Positions 1-7,435 of a DNA stretch of 60,622 nt are shown here, one piece after another (within the stretch, counting starts at the first letter, position 1; each line of letters opens with the position of its first letter). The stretch lies in the IMG/VR virus record IMGVR_UViG_3300042301_003480, positions 1-60,622 of that record; one strand, given 5' to 3'. The stretch comes from a virus. The notes beneath the pieces are model-generated. The model did no database searches and was not told the DNA's origin. It saw only the letters and a program-made list of their open reading frames with translations. The position numbers and the translations under genes are program-made.

Positions 1-97
1 CGATGTCCCACAGGGTGGTCAACGCCTTGTGGCCCAGCCGTGCGGCGTCGAACTCGCCCTGTTCGTCGGGCAGGTTGAAAGAGAGGGTGGCTTTCAT
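1..97 (-). CDS. Small phage protein, partial (cut by window start)
   Basis: The first 32 codons are visible, from an ATG at 97 reading leftwards off the window. The N-terminus (KATLSFNLPDEQGEFDAARL, then GHKALTTLWDI) closely matches the protein at 59529-59738 and a widespread phage family with an N-terminal FxLPDEQ motif and a downstream LWE(F/I)D motif. Function unknown. It appears to be a second version of the 59529-59738 gene and is part of the evidence that 1-507 is an alternative allele of the right end. Confidence 0.7.
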   Translation of the reverse strand, partial: MKATLSFNLPDEQGEFDAARLGHKALTTLWDI

Positions 98-166
98 TTG
101 GGGTGTGTATCAGGAGTGATACGTTTCGCTGCACACAACATGCGGCTTTCTGCAATCTTCCGTAGG

Positions 167-218
167 CTCTTTATCTAACGCCGCACGTTATCACGTTCCG
201 CAGAAACACTGGTTCTCA
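167..218. repeat. Intergenic module shared with right end, short version
   Basis: This contains a 19-base block (167-185) identical to 60019-60037, the core CGTTATCACGTT, and an 18-base element (201-218) identical to 762-779 and 60125-60142. In the right-end copy the same blocks occur in the same order but further apart. On the minus strand the 18-base element begins with the stop codon of the preceding gene. Confidence 0.8.
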
Positions 219-473
219 TCTTGACTTCCACCGCATGACTTTTGCTTCGCGCTCCCGACGCATCGCGTCTAGTACATTTGCCATCGCAAGCAGGTCAGAC
301 ATCTCTGACGCATCGGTTAGTTCTTGTTGTCCGCGCGCTCGCTCGGCGGCGTGAAGCCGGAGGCTTACTGCACCGTGCATCAACGCCCGTATTTCCGCGT
401 CGATCACCATTGTGATCGCCTGCCCGTGAGAACCACGCGATGCAGCGGACACCTCATCAGCCTCGTTTGTCAT
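216..473 (-). CDS. Small accessory protein, unknown
   Basis: 85 aa, start preceded by AGGAG at good spacing. Soluble, Arg/Glu-rich and probably helical. Its N-terminus (SAASRGSHGQAI) is weakly similar to SLASAGSHGDAV in the protein at 60140-60472, which holds the equivalent position in the other version of this locus. The stop lies in the 18-base repeat 201-218. Function not recognised. Confidence 0.6.
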   Translation of the reverse strand: MTNEADEVSAASRGSHGQAITMVIDAEIRALMHGAVSLRLHAAERARGQQELTDASEMSDLLAMANVLDAMRREREAKVMRWKSR

Positions 474-507
474 GGTCGCTCCTGTGTTCGATGCCGCTGA
501 TCGCTGG

Positions 508-634
508 CGTTCTCACTTTGTCCGTTCCAAGAGACGCTCCAGCACCTCGTCGGCAGCACTATGGAGCCGACTCATCTTGTAATCCTCAAACACAGAGCGA
601 GCAAGTCCGATGGCCGTCCGCTCCTCGTCGGTGA
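508..634. repeat. 127-base exact repeat, copy 1 (matches window end)
   Basis: Bases 508-634 are identical to 60496-60622; the base before differs (g at 507, a at 60495) and the second copy ends at the window end. The repeat covers the 3' part of the 513-737 gene. Exactly 127 bases is a common maximum k-mer overlap in short-read assemblers, so this is probably the closure point of a circular or lasso-shaped assembly graph rather than a biological duplication. Confidence 0.95.
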
Positions 635-737
635 GCCGCAGCCTGGCAACCTCTGCCTCTAGTTGCTGCACTCGCTCCATTGCCTGGATGAGCGCATCCA
701 GATCGTCGGGCATCATCGGCGGTATCAAATCACTCAT
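513..737 (-). CDS. LTDEER/LLERTK-family small protein
   Basis: 74 aa, start preceded by GGGAG. The N-terminal half is a heptad-like helix (LDALIQAMERVQQLEAEVAR), followed by LTDEERTAI and the C-terminal signature LLERTK. The same LTDxER..AI...LLERTK ending is present in the proteins at 1280-1525 and 60140-60472. Function unknown; I associate this type of protein with Planctomycetes and phage genomes but cannot confirm that here. Confidence 0.7.
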   Translation of the reverse strand: MSDLIPPMMPDDLDALIQAMERVQQLEAEVARLRLTDEERTAIGLARSVFEDYKMSRLHSAADEVLERLLERTK

Positions 738-776
738 GTCATGTCTCCCTTTCTACGCCCACAGAAACACTGGTTC

Positions 777-959
777 TCAGTTCTTCCGTTTGGCTCTCCG
801 CGCGAACACCGGCACAACCGTTGCCCCGATGACGCGACGCCAACCAGCAACCAACACGCGGTTCTTTGACCGCCGCAAAACCTCACCAGAGCAGTTCTCT
901 ACCAACTCCCAAGACACCGGCATCTCGCTCTTTGCGCTTCCGCACTTTGGACACGGCAT
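777..959 (-). CDS. Small basic protein with N-terminal CPKCG motif
   Basis: 60 aa, start preceded by AGGAG at 7 nt. It begins MPCPKCGS, half of a zinc knuckle; a single later Cys (ENCSG) does not complete a second CxxC pair. The C-terminus is strongly basic (RRAKRKN). It could be a degenerate zinc ribbon. The stop overlaps the 18-base repeat 762-779. Confidence 0.55.
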   Translation of the reverse strand: MPCPKCGSAKSEMPVSWELVENCSGEVLRRSKNRVLVAGWRRVIGATVVPVFARRAKRKN

Positions 960-1004
960 CTCGCTACTCCTTTGCCCTTGAGAACCAAGCGATCCTGTTC
1001 GTTC

Positions 1005-1283
1005 TCAGAATAGTCTCTTCGCCAACCCGCGCAACGCATCGGCGTGTGCAGCGACCTCTGGGGTGTCTTCCTCGTCCCACTCGTCGGCCTCTCTCGCCGC
1101 CCATGCAACTGCGAGTTGCTCCGCTTCGGTGAGCGTGGGCGAGCGGCACAGCGGGACGACGCCGTGATTGCCCGTCACAACCGCGTCAATCGCCTTGGCT
1201 TCCTCTTCGACGGCGTAGACATCGTAGATGCGGTCGCCGTCCGCGAGCAGGACCGCCCACGCTATCGGCTCGTTGTGGCTCAC
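1005..1283 (-). CDS. Small phage protein, IAWAV..DG..IYDVY family
   Basis: 92 aa. It contains IAWAVLLADGDRIYDVYAVE, then VPLCRSPTLTEAEQLA, then an acidic stretch. This arrangement recurs in hypothetical proteins of environmental phages. Its ATG overlaps the stop of the 1280-1525 gene (ATGA), indicating coupling. The stop is followed by a 7-bp dyad, TGAGAAC at 979-985 and 1001-1007 on opposite strands. Function unknown. Confidence 0.65.
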   Translation of the reverse strand: MSHNEPIAWAVLLADGDRIYDVYAVEEEAKAIDAVVTGNHGVVPLCRSPTLTEAEQLAVAWAAREADEWDEEDTPEVAAHADALRGLAKRLF

Positions 1284-1525
1284 TTCGTCCGCTCCAGTAG
1301 CGTCCGCAGCGTGGCGGGGTCACCGCATGTCTTGGCGTCAACCAGCTCGGCGGCTCTCTCAATCGCCTCCCGCTCCGCGTCGGTGAGCCTCGCTCGTTTC
1401 AGTGCGTCTGCCAATCTGTGAATCATGCAGTCGCGGTGCCACATATGGCAGCCGGCACTATGCGTTTTGATCGCCCTCGGCTGGGCGTCACTCCACTCAC
1501 GGTAGTCGGCAAGGATGTCAGGCAT
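1280..1525 (-). CDS. LTDAER/LLERTK-family small protein
   Basis: 81 aa from the ATG at 1525; the frame stays open to 1612 but that segment has no ribosome-binding site. It contains HMWHRDCMIH (His/Cys cluster), then LTDAEREAIERA and the terminal LLERTK shared with 513-737 and 60140-60472. It overlaps the 1005-1283 gene by 4 nt. Function unknown. Confidence 0.65.
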   Translation of the reverse strand: MPDILADYREWSDAQPRAIKTHSAGCHMWHRDCMIHRLADALKRARLTDAEREAIERAAELVDAKTCGDPATLRTLLERTK

Positions 1526-1620
1526 TTTCCGCTGTCCTGTCAGGCGATCCCGGCGGGTTCGGCTTGCCGGATTATCGGGCCGGTGCCTGCCCGCCGGGAT
1601 CGCTGTTGCCACTCGTCGGT

Positions 1621-1679
1621 CGCCCCAATCGTATCGTATATGATACGAAAAGTGGTGACTTTTTCTTACGACTGGGGCG
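1621..1679. promoter_or_regulatory. Nested inverted repeats (operator, terminator or cruciform)
   Basis: The outer arms CGCCCCAATCGT (1621-1632) and ACGACTGGGGCG (1668-1679) pair at 11 of 12 positions. Inside are CGTATC...GATACG (1630-1647) and GAAAAGT-GGTG-ACTTTTTC (1647-1665). It fills the gap between the 2OG oxygenase-like gene and the LLERTK gene, both minus strand. It may act as terminator plus operator or promoter; no direct evidence of function. Confidence 0.6.
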
Positions 1680-1699
1680 TTACTTTCCGTCCTCTAGCG

Positions 1700-2401
1700 T
1701 CATTGGGTCGCCGCGTACCTGACCAGCCGATCCCGGAAGTCCTTCACGCCGTCGCGGGTGTAGTTGGTCGGCAGTAGCGGGTTCACGGTGTTGTTTTGGT
1801 CTGCGATCTCTATGGGTGTGTATGAGAGCCTGACGAAGCACCGGCGGCTGCCGGCAGTTTCTGGCGGGCGTCTATGGATGACATACGGGTCAAGGACATA
1901 GCAAACGCTGGAGATGGTTCGCACAATCAACGCCGGGTCGATCCGCTCCTGAATCAGTAAGTGCAGGTTGTGGAATAGCGGATCGAAGTCTTCGGGGATG
2001 TCTACGCTTCCTTTGTAATACTCGGTTCCGCAAAAGTCTGACCAGATGTAGTTTTGCTCTGGGAGGTGGTGGTACTGCAACGAGAACCCGTCAACGTGCC
2101 ACTCGTCATCGCCCTGGCTGGCGACCATGCCATTGCGGACGGTGAGGTACAGAAACGGATGTCGGGCAATGTTCGCCTGCCGGGCCTCGGCCATGCCGAT
2201 CATCGGCAGCACCCATTGGAGCGAATGGGGCAACCGCAGCCCGTCGAATGGGCGGCGAATGAGCATCCGCAGGATGTGCTGCTCTTGCCTGGGGTAGTCC
2301 AGAAACAAATGGCCAAGAGATTCAGGGGCGTTGGCACCTTGAGCAAACGCCCGCAGGTCGATAGCACGCGCGGCTCGGCACTGGATACTCATGCCCGCCA
2401 T
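1700..2401 (-). CDS. 2OG-Fe(II) dioxygenase-like protein
   Basis: 233 aa from the ATG at 2401; an open frame to 2521 is probably untranslated. It shows the double-stranded beta-helix signature: His102-x-Asp104 (EWHVDGF), distal His176 (DPYVIHRR) and Arg191 (CFVRLSY), matching the iron and 2-oxoglutarate ligands. Such enzymes hydroxylate proteins, nucleobases or small molecules; the substrate cannot be predicted. The fold assignment rests on motif spacing only. It lies downstream of a micro-ORF and the structural genes. Confidence 0.6.
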   Translation of the reverse strand: MAGMSIQCRAARAIDLRAFAQGANAPESLGHLFLDYPRQEQHILRMLIRRPFDGLRLPHSLQWVLPMIGMAEARQANIARHPFLYLTVRNGMVASQGDDEWHVDGFSLQYHHLPEQNYIWSDFCGTEYYKGSVDIPEDFDPLFHNLHLLIQERIDPALIVRTISSVCYVLDPYVIHRRPPETAGSRRCFVRLSYTPIEIADQNNTVNPLLPTNYTRDGVKDFRDRLVRYAATQ

Positions 2402-2445
2402 CGTACCGACCTTGGCAAACGAGTCTACGCCTGTTTCGGCCGCCT

Positions 2446-2544
2446 CTAGCGTCTGCTGGCGATCCAGACTACGAGCGCCTGCCCGGCGAACAGCACCGCC
2501 AGCATCGCGACGCCGGGCCAAGTGATTTCGTCCATGCCCGCCAT
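2446..2544 (-). CDS. Membrane micropeptide (32 aa)
   Basis: 32 aa, starting MAGMDE and dominated by one hydrophobic segment (VAMLAVLFAGQALVVWIA) before a terminal RR, so a single-pass membrane peptide. About 60 bases around its start resemble the region around 2390-2440 (shared GCGAGTCTACGCCTGTTT and MAGM start), suggesting local duplication. It could be a holin- or spanin-like accessory; function unknown. Confidence 0.5.
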   Translation of the reverse strand: MAGMDEITWPGVAMLAVLFAGQALVVWIASRR

Positions 2545-2598
2545 CCTATCGCCGCCGTCCAGCGAGTCTACGCCTGTTTTCGCCCCTCCGTCGCCTCC

Positions 2599-2615
2599 CT
2601 CGCGTGGCACGCGAG
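2599..2615. promoter_or_regulatory. 17-bp palindrome CTCGCGTG-n-CACGCGAG
   Basis: Perfect 8-bp arms with a one-base centre, in the 145-base gap between the genes at 2446-2544 and 2690-3007. The short centre favours a protein-binding dyad over a terminator. Apart from an ATTAGT-containing string near 2665, I see nothing else in this gap. Confidence 0.4.
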
Positions 2616-2689
2616 ATCATCAGCGACGGCAGGGCCATCTGTCCCTACGCATGGCAGGGCAGTCTGTCGTCACATTAGTGCGTCTAGCG

Positions 2690-3007
2690 TCAGAGCGGCG
2701 ACGGATCGGCTGGCAGCAGCGCCACCGCGTCGGCCCATGGCATGACCGTCACCGCCTGCCCTAACACTGCCTTGTCCGCGGCCTCCCACATCGCATGGAG
2801 CAAGCCGCCCGGCCCGACTTCAGTCAGAACGTCCGCGCAGAGCATCAGCCGCCCATCGGTCAGCACGCGAGGCAAGGGGACGCAGTTGGTGGAGCCGTGC
2901 AGGCCGTGCAGTTCCGCGAGCCTGCCAGCCAGTTGCGGCGTAAAGACGAGAGCCAGCGACTTGGCGGCTTCGTAGGAGATCGGCAGCGTGAGGTCTGCGA
3001 GCGTCAT
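2690..3007 (-). CDS. Hypothetical phage protein
   Basis: 105 aa, mixed helical, no transmembrane segment. It includes MLCADVLTEVGPGGLLHAMW and a Pro-rich tail. The start codon overlaps the stop of the 3004-3870 gene (ATGA), so it is translated from the same late transcript. Not recognised. Confidence 0.65.
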   Translation of the reverse strand: MTLADLTLPISYEAAKSLALVFTPQLAGRLAELHGLHGSTNCVPLPRVLTDGRLMLCADVLTEVGPGGLLHAMWEAADKAVLGQAVTVMPWADAVALLPADPSPL

Positions 3008-3870
3008 ACGTTTCGGCCCAGGGAGGTCTGCAATGCCTGCATGGCGGCGTAATAGGCCGACACCTGCGTGTCCGTCATGCTCGCGCCGATGCTGTACGAC
3101 AGGATCCTGTGGTTAGAAAACAATTGCGGCGTTCCCGCTGAATTGCTGGCATGGACAAACCAGCTATTTGCGTGTGTTGCCGGCGTTGTGTTGGCTGTTC
3201 CTGTCACTTTGCTTGTGGCATTGTTGTACGTCGTAATCGCAGTGCTGCTCGTCCGAGTGATCGTCCACAGTCCGCCTGGGAGGGTCGTTACACCGGCCGC
3301 GAAGGTGTCGTCGGTGTTTGCAGTTCCGCCCCATACGGCGCGTACCTGGACGAGGCTTGCGCCCGACAAGCGATGAGTGACCTGAAACTGGTGCGATGCG
3401 CTCGCTGTACCTAACAACGCGCGGCTACTGCCAGCGGCTAACGACGGGATGTATGCCGACAGGTGACCTGTTGCAATCCCAGGAATCGCGGCTGGCGTCA
3501 GTCCAGTAGAGAGGTACTTACTGGTGCCGTCGCCCAAGAGTCCGCCGCTCGCGCCCGTCTCGGAAAAGTCGCCGCTCACAAACGGCCCGTTGTTCGTGTC
3601 GGTGGTTCCGCCGTACTGCGTCCCGCCGAGTGACTGCCCGCGATAGAGCGGCACCAGACACGCCTCAAGGCCCGTGCCGCAGAAGAGATTCAGCCGGTAG
3701 AAGCGGTCGCGGATGCCCGCCAGGTCGATGGCGGCGCAAAAGGCGCTGACGGCTCGCATGGTCGAAGCCGACACGCTGCCTCCGTTGGCGACAACTGCCG
3801 TCCTCCAGGCGTTGGCTTCCGGGTGGACGCCAGAGGCGAGCGGACGCAAGAGGCGGGGATTCATCGGCAT
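3004..3870 (-). CDS. Lectin-like/LamG-like structural protein
   Basis: 288 aa from the ATG at 3870 (a second ATG is at 3864). The N-terminus MNPRLLRPLASG followed by a helical AVSAFCAAIDLAGIRDRFY segment and NLFCGTGLEACLVPLYRG is recurrent in environmental phage structural proteins; the rest is Gly/Ser/Thr-rich beta structure with HLSAYIPSL and WTITRTSST, like concanavalin/LamG folds. Probably a virion surface or receptor-binding protein. It is coupled to the neighbour at 2690-3007. Confidence 0.6.
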   Translation of the reverse strand: MPMNPRLLRPLASGVHPEANAWRTAVVANGGSVSASTMRAVSAFCAAIDLAGIRDRFYRLNLFCGTGLEACLVPLYRGQSLGGTQYGGTTDTNNGPFVSGDFSETGASGGLLGDGTSKYLSTGLTPAAIPGIATGHLSAYIPSLAAGSSRALLGTASASHQFQVTHRLSGASLVQVRAVWGGTANTDDTFAAGVTTLPGGLWTITRTSSTAITTYNNATSKVTGTANTTPATHANSWFVHASNSAGTPQLFSNHRILSYSIGASMTDTQVSAYYAAMQALQTSLGRNV

Positions 3871-3908
3871 CGGCGCGTCTCTAGAGTGGTGATGTAAGGT
3901 CGGAGGGG

Positions 3909-4238
3909 TCAGCCCTTGGCCATAACCGTCATGGCACAGGTCGTCCCGCCCACAACGACGGGCACCACGTAGTTCACGGCAAAACAGGCGTCCGGGACCG
4001 GGAGAATCCCCACGGTCACCGCCGAGGTCACCGCCGCACCGTCTGCAAAGATCGCCCGCGGCGTCACGGACGGGTCTACAGTCCCGTGCCAGTTGATCTG
4101 CGTGCAGGAATTGGTGGCGGCGATCATGACGCACGCCCCGCCAAAACGGCCGAAGGGAATCATCCCTGCCGTTGTGGCTGCCGAGGAGTTGGCCGTAATC
4201 ACCGAGCCGGGAGAAAAGTGCCGTGCAATCTCGTTCAT
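3909..4238 (-). CDS. Small beta-rich protein, possible decoration protein
   Basis: 109 aa, rich in Val, Ala and Gly, four Cys, no charged helices, as in small beta-sandwich decoration proteins. The ATG overlaps the stop of the upstream 4235-4765 gene. The portal-proximal position fits a head-completion or decoration role, which is inference only. Confidence 0.6.
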   Translation of the reverse strand: MNEIARHFSPGSVITANSSAATTAGMIPFGRFGGACVMIAATNSCTQINWHGTVDPSVTPRAIFADGAAVTSAVTVGILPVPDACFAVNYVVPVVVGGTTCAMTVMAKG

Positions 4239-4765
4239 AGCCGTCCCTTTACCTTGTAGGCGTGTTTTTCAATGATCTTCTCACGCAGCTCCCCGGTCTT
4301 GGCGGTCGGGTTCTTGCGCTTCTCCTTGCGAAGTTCGTCTTTGATGATGGATTCGGCCAGAACCACGCGCTTCGGCGGGGCCTCGCCGGGGTCGTAGTTC
4401 ACGCTGCCGGTTACGTGCAGGCGCCTCTTGCGGGCCACACTCAGAACGTCGTCGTTGCCCGTGACCCACGCGGCCGGGTCTTTCCAGCCCCGCTTGTCGG
4501 CTATCCCGGCGCAGTAGTATTTGCCCGAGATATTGATCCCCGCCTGGCGGGCTTCCCGCGCGACGTACTGAGCCTGACGCTTCGGCATTTCGTCCAACTG
4601 CTCGTTGTTCTGCCGCCCCTCCAGGAAGGCCCTGTCAGTGCCCTTGGTCCCAGGCGGCTGCTGAAGGGCAACCATGGCCGCCCAGCGCTCCCCGTACGGG
4701 AGCGCCTTTTCGTACGCGCTCTTGGCCCAGATGCCGGCGGCTTCGATCTCAGGCGGGTATGTCAT
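4235..4765 (-). CDS. Conserved portal-adjacent phage protein
   Basis: 176 aa. Segments such as AQYVAREARQAGINISGKYY, DPAAWV, DDVLSVARKR and VNYDP resemble proteins commonly encoded beside portals in environmental phages. The C-terminus is strongly basic (KDELRKEKRKNPTAK). Six bases separate its ATG from the portal stop. Function unknown; nucleic-acid contact in the head is possible. Confidence 0.65.
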   Translation of the reverse strand: MTYPPEIEAAGIWAKSAYEKALPYGERWAAMVALQQPPGTKGTDRAFLEGRQNNEQLDEMPKRQAQYVAREARQAGINISGKYYCAGIADKRGWKDPAAWVTGNDDVLSVARKRRLHVTGSVNYDPGEAPPKRVVLAESIIKDELRKEKRKNPTAKTGELREKIIEKHAYKVKGRL

Positions 4766-4771
4766 ATAGGA

Positions 4772-6751
4772 CTATTGGCCTTGGGGAGGGGCTTCGGGAG
4801 GAGGGCCAGGAGGAGGTGGCGGAGGTGGAGGGACCATGTATCGGCTGATATCCACGTTCATCGCCTTGCCCCAGTCCTCCAGCATGGCGTTGAAGATTTG
4901 CGGCTGTCCCGCCTGGAGCATGCCCTGCGCCACCGGCATCATGATCTGCATGGCGTTGTTCATGTTCTCCACCTTGGTGGCGATATTCGGCTTGCGTGCC
5001 GAGCCCGCCTCCACCCGGTAGGAATACTCCCGGACAATCGACTCCGGGTCTTCGCCCTGGACATGCATCTGCCAGGCTTGTGCAGCCATCGGTCCAAGAA
5101 CGGGCGCAACGTCTTGGGGGTAAATCAACCATCGGGCCAAGAGCGCTTCCTTCCTGGCCACCTCAGACAGGGCGTCCTCCAGGATGTTGGCGTAGTCGTC
5201 GGGCCTCACGGAAATCTGCTCAGACTTCACGGCGGCTTCTGCTGCCGACCTGAAGGAGGCCCTGGTCATACCGTAAATTAACTCTGTCAGACCGACGCGG
5301 CGGTCGAACAGGTCCGTCACGGCCTGGATGATGTTGTACATGTCCTGGGTGACACCAGGCATCTGGAAGACCGAGATCACATCATTGACTGACCGACCGA
5401 CAGACTCGCTGATTTCAACGATGTTGAAACCGCCCTCGTTCTTCTCCAGGATCTTGGCCTTGAGGTCCGGGTCGGCATGCTTGGCAACACCAATCAGCGT
5501 CTGGCTGGAGGTCGCAATCCGGGTCGCCAAGAACGACATCGCCCAGTTGATGAATCGCAACTCTCCAATTCCCGGACGAATCAGGGAGATCGGCCAGGAA
5601 TACCCGGGCTTGCCATGCCACGCCAAGGGGGTGAACGGCCAGCCGCTTGGCTCTGCCCAGAAGGGGATGGGCCACTGGGCCGCCATGAACAGCGCTTGCG
5701 GAATCCCCGTCTCGTCCACTTCCTCTTGCAACATAGCCGGAGGGATGTTCAGTGGAAAATCAACACCCTCCGCCACAACTATGTAGCAATTCGGACCAAG
5801 GGCATCGAACTTTCCTCGCAAGTCTTGGTCGGCGTCCTTGAGCCTGTCTCCGAATCCCGTCTTGGAGTAAATCTCCCAGTAGACGATCAGGTCGTTCGTC
5901 TTGCCGGTCTTCTTCTCATGCTGATAGCCACGCTCGGTGGAGTCAGCCTGGCGAGAATAGGATTCGACCGAACCCTTCAGGTCTTCCCGGGACAAGCCGA
6001 ACTTGGCGGCCACTTCATCGATGGGCTGGATTCTCCGCCTGGCCGCCCAGCGGATGTCCTCAAACTCATCCGCATCCGGATCCCAGACCAGATTGTCGAT
6101 GGTGTCGTAGAACGACCCGGCCATCCGCGTCTGCCCGCCGGGAGGGGTGTACAGCTCATGCCACCACACTCCCGCGCCTTTGATGAACGCTTCCTCCACC
6201 ACTTTGCGAGAGTGGTGCTTGAGGTTCAGTTCATTGGGGGTGTAGTTGAGATAATCTTCCAGGAGCTTGGCAATGACCTTCCGCCGCTCCAGCATCATCT
6301 GCTGCTGCTGGAACATCTGCTGGTACTGCATCATCCCCGGGTCGGGCATCATCACCGGCTGGCCATCCGGACCCATGACAGGCTGGCCGTCAGGCCCCAT
6401 CTGCGGGACCGGAGGCTGGGGAAAGATACCCAAGAGCTGCGGCCCGATGACCGGGTAGTCCTTGGGGGTCACCGTCCTGGTCGGATTGCGGTGATGGATG
6501 ACTGCCGTAAACAAACGGACGGCCTCCCAAACGCGGTTGACCATCATCCGGAACGGCGGCGGATCGATGCCCTTGTTGTACCCACGCTCTCCGCGGGAGT
6601 AGGAGTCCTTCCACATGAAATCGGGGTCGCCGGCAAAGAACCCCATGGCTTCGTCTGCATCGGCCTGAAACGCAGATTTATACTTCTGCGCCTGCTTCAA
6701 ACAGCTCAGCCAGCGCGCCACCAGTGGCTTTATCGGATTTTCCTGGCTCAT
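4772..6751 (-). CDS. Portal protein
   Basis: 659 aa, the usual size for podovirus-type portals, which form the dodecameric DNA gate at one capsid vertex. It has the characteristic helical, aromatic-rich N-terminus (MGFFAGDPDFMWKD), a VNRVWEAVRLFTAV segment, a Gln/Met/Pro-rich insertion near residues 125-160, and a C-terminal polyproline tail. Order TerL - small protein - HNH - portal on one strand supports the call. The ATG overlaps the HNH gene stop. Confidence 0.85.
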   Translation of the reverse strand: MSQENPIKPLVARWLSCLKQAQKYKSAFQADADEAMGFFAGDPDFMWKDSYSRGERGYNKGIDPPPFRMMVNRVWEAVRLFTAVIHHRNPTRTVTPKDYPVIGPQLLGIFPQPPVPQMGPDGQPVMGPDGQPVMMPDPGMMQYQQMFQQQQMMLERRKVIAKLLEDYLNYTPNELNLKHHSRKVVEEAFIKGAGVWWHELYTPPGGQTRMAGSFYDTIDNLVWDPDADEFEDIRWAARRRIQPIDEVAAKFGLSREDLKGSVESYSRQADSTERGYQHEKKTGKTNDLIVYWEIYSKTGFGDRLKDADQDLRGKFDALGPNCYIVVAEGVDFPLNIPPAMLQEEVDETGIPQALFMAAQWPIPFWAEPSGWPFTPLAWHGKPGYSWPISLIRPGIGELRFINWAMSFLATRIATSSQTLIGVAKHADPDLKAKILEKNEGGFNIVEISESVGRSVNDVISVFQMPGVTQDMYNIIQAVTDLFDRRVGLTELIYGMTRASFRSAAEAAVKSEQISVRPDDYANILEDALSEVARKEALLARWLIYPQDVAPVLGPMAAQAWQMHVQGEDPESIVREYSYRVEAGSARKPNIATKVENMNNAMQIMMPVAQGMLQAGQPQIFNAMLEDWGKAMNVDISRYMVPPPPPPPPGPPPEAPPQGQ

Positions 6752-7407
6752 CCCGCAGCCTGCCTCTCGTCGCCCACCAGTCCCTCAAGCTCCCTGACCC
6801 GCTCTCGTAGCGAACGCAACTCGCGCATCACATCAACGTGCAGTAGCTTGTGGTCCGACCCAGAAACCACCGCCAGATTCTCTGGCCGATTGTCGTCCTT
6901 AACGCCGTTGATGTGATGCACATGCTCGTCATCGCCAAGCATTCGGCCAAGCTTTTCCGCCATTACCAGGCGATGCTCCAGAACGTAGCCGTTTTTCCCA
7001 GACATAGGATGGTTGCGGCGAAGCAGATAGATGTACCCGCCCGCAGTAGATGTCCTTCCGCCCTTCCAGATCGGATTGTTCTCGCCCGCCAGACGCCAGC
7101 CTGGCGGGCGAGAAATTCCGAGCTTGCTGAGGCGGCGACTCACTGGCGAACGAGTCACCCCGTACATATCCGCGATCTCGTAGCTGCTCTTTCCGAGCCC
7201 TATGTACAGATGCCGAAGCTGCTGTTCGTCCAAGGCGTCCATGGCCCGGCGTCTGTCCCGAACGGCATAGCCACCCTGCCGCAGATGCCGCGACAGGGTG
7301 TTTACGCTCTTCGGCATGCCGTCCATGCGGACGATCTTATTCAGCGACAGGCCCTCGTCGTTGTGGAGTCGGTTGGCCTCGGCAACGTCAAAGGACACTT
7401 CTGGCAT
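6748..7407 (-). CDS. HNH homing endonuclease with N-terminal HTH
   Basis: 219 aa. Residues 1-110 contain helix-turn-helix-like repeats (LSLNKIVRMD, SSYEIADMYGVTRSPVSRRL), then NNPIWKGG and the HNH core (LEHRLVMAEKLGR, EHVHHINGVKDDNRPENL). A C-terminal coiled coil follows. It is a free-standing endonuclease gene between terminase and portal, typical of selfish homing genes. A hairpin/RBS element precedes the start (7421-7435). Confidence 0.88.
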   Translation of the reverse strand: MPEVSFDVAEANRLHNDEGLSLNKIVRMDGMPKSVNTLSRHLRQGGYAVRDRRRAMDALDEQQLRHLYIGLGKSSYEIADMYGVTRSPVSRRLSKLGISRPPGWRLAGENNPIWKGGRTSTAGGYIYLLRRNHPMSGKNGYVLEHRLVMAEKLGRMLGDDEHVHHINGVKDDNRPENLAVVSGSDHKLLHVDVMRELRSLRERVRELEGLVGDERQAAG

Positions 7408-7414
7408 TCTGGTT

Positions 7415-7435
7415 CTCCTACCGACTAGTGTCCGG
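7415..7435 (-). promoter_or_regulatory. Conserved hairpin plus Shine-Dalgarno element, copy 1
   Basis: The minus strand reads CGGACACTAGTCGGTAGGAG just before the HNH start. This is 18/20 identical to the element at 54269-54288 and related to 59417-59437. The GAC/GTC arms can form a small hairpin ending at the TAGGAG ribosome-binding site. Function (promoter, RNA-processing site or translational control) is unknown. Confidence 0.5.

Noticed and set aside
496-634. Terminal 127-bp match as a genuine direct terminal repeat of the virion DNA
   Set aside because: The left copy is internal (508-634), not at the window start, and its length equals a common assembler k-mer; an assembly overlap is the simpler explanation, though coverage data could overturn this.
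4262-5281. Long plus-strand open frame opposite the portal and neighbouring genes
   Set aside because: It lies antisense to coupled structural genes with recognisable motifs, has Leu/Arg/His-rich shadow composition and no conserved domain; high GC makes such frames common.
5477-6916. 479-codon plus-strand frame opposite the portal
   Set aside because: Antisense to a well-supported portal gene; no ribosome-binding site, no motif, typical shadow composition.
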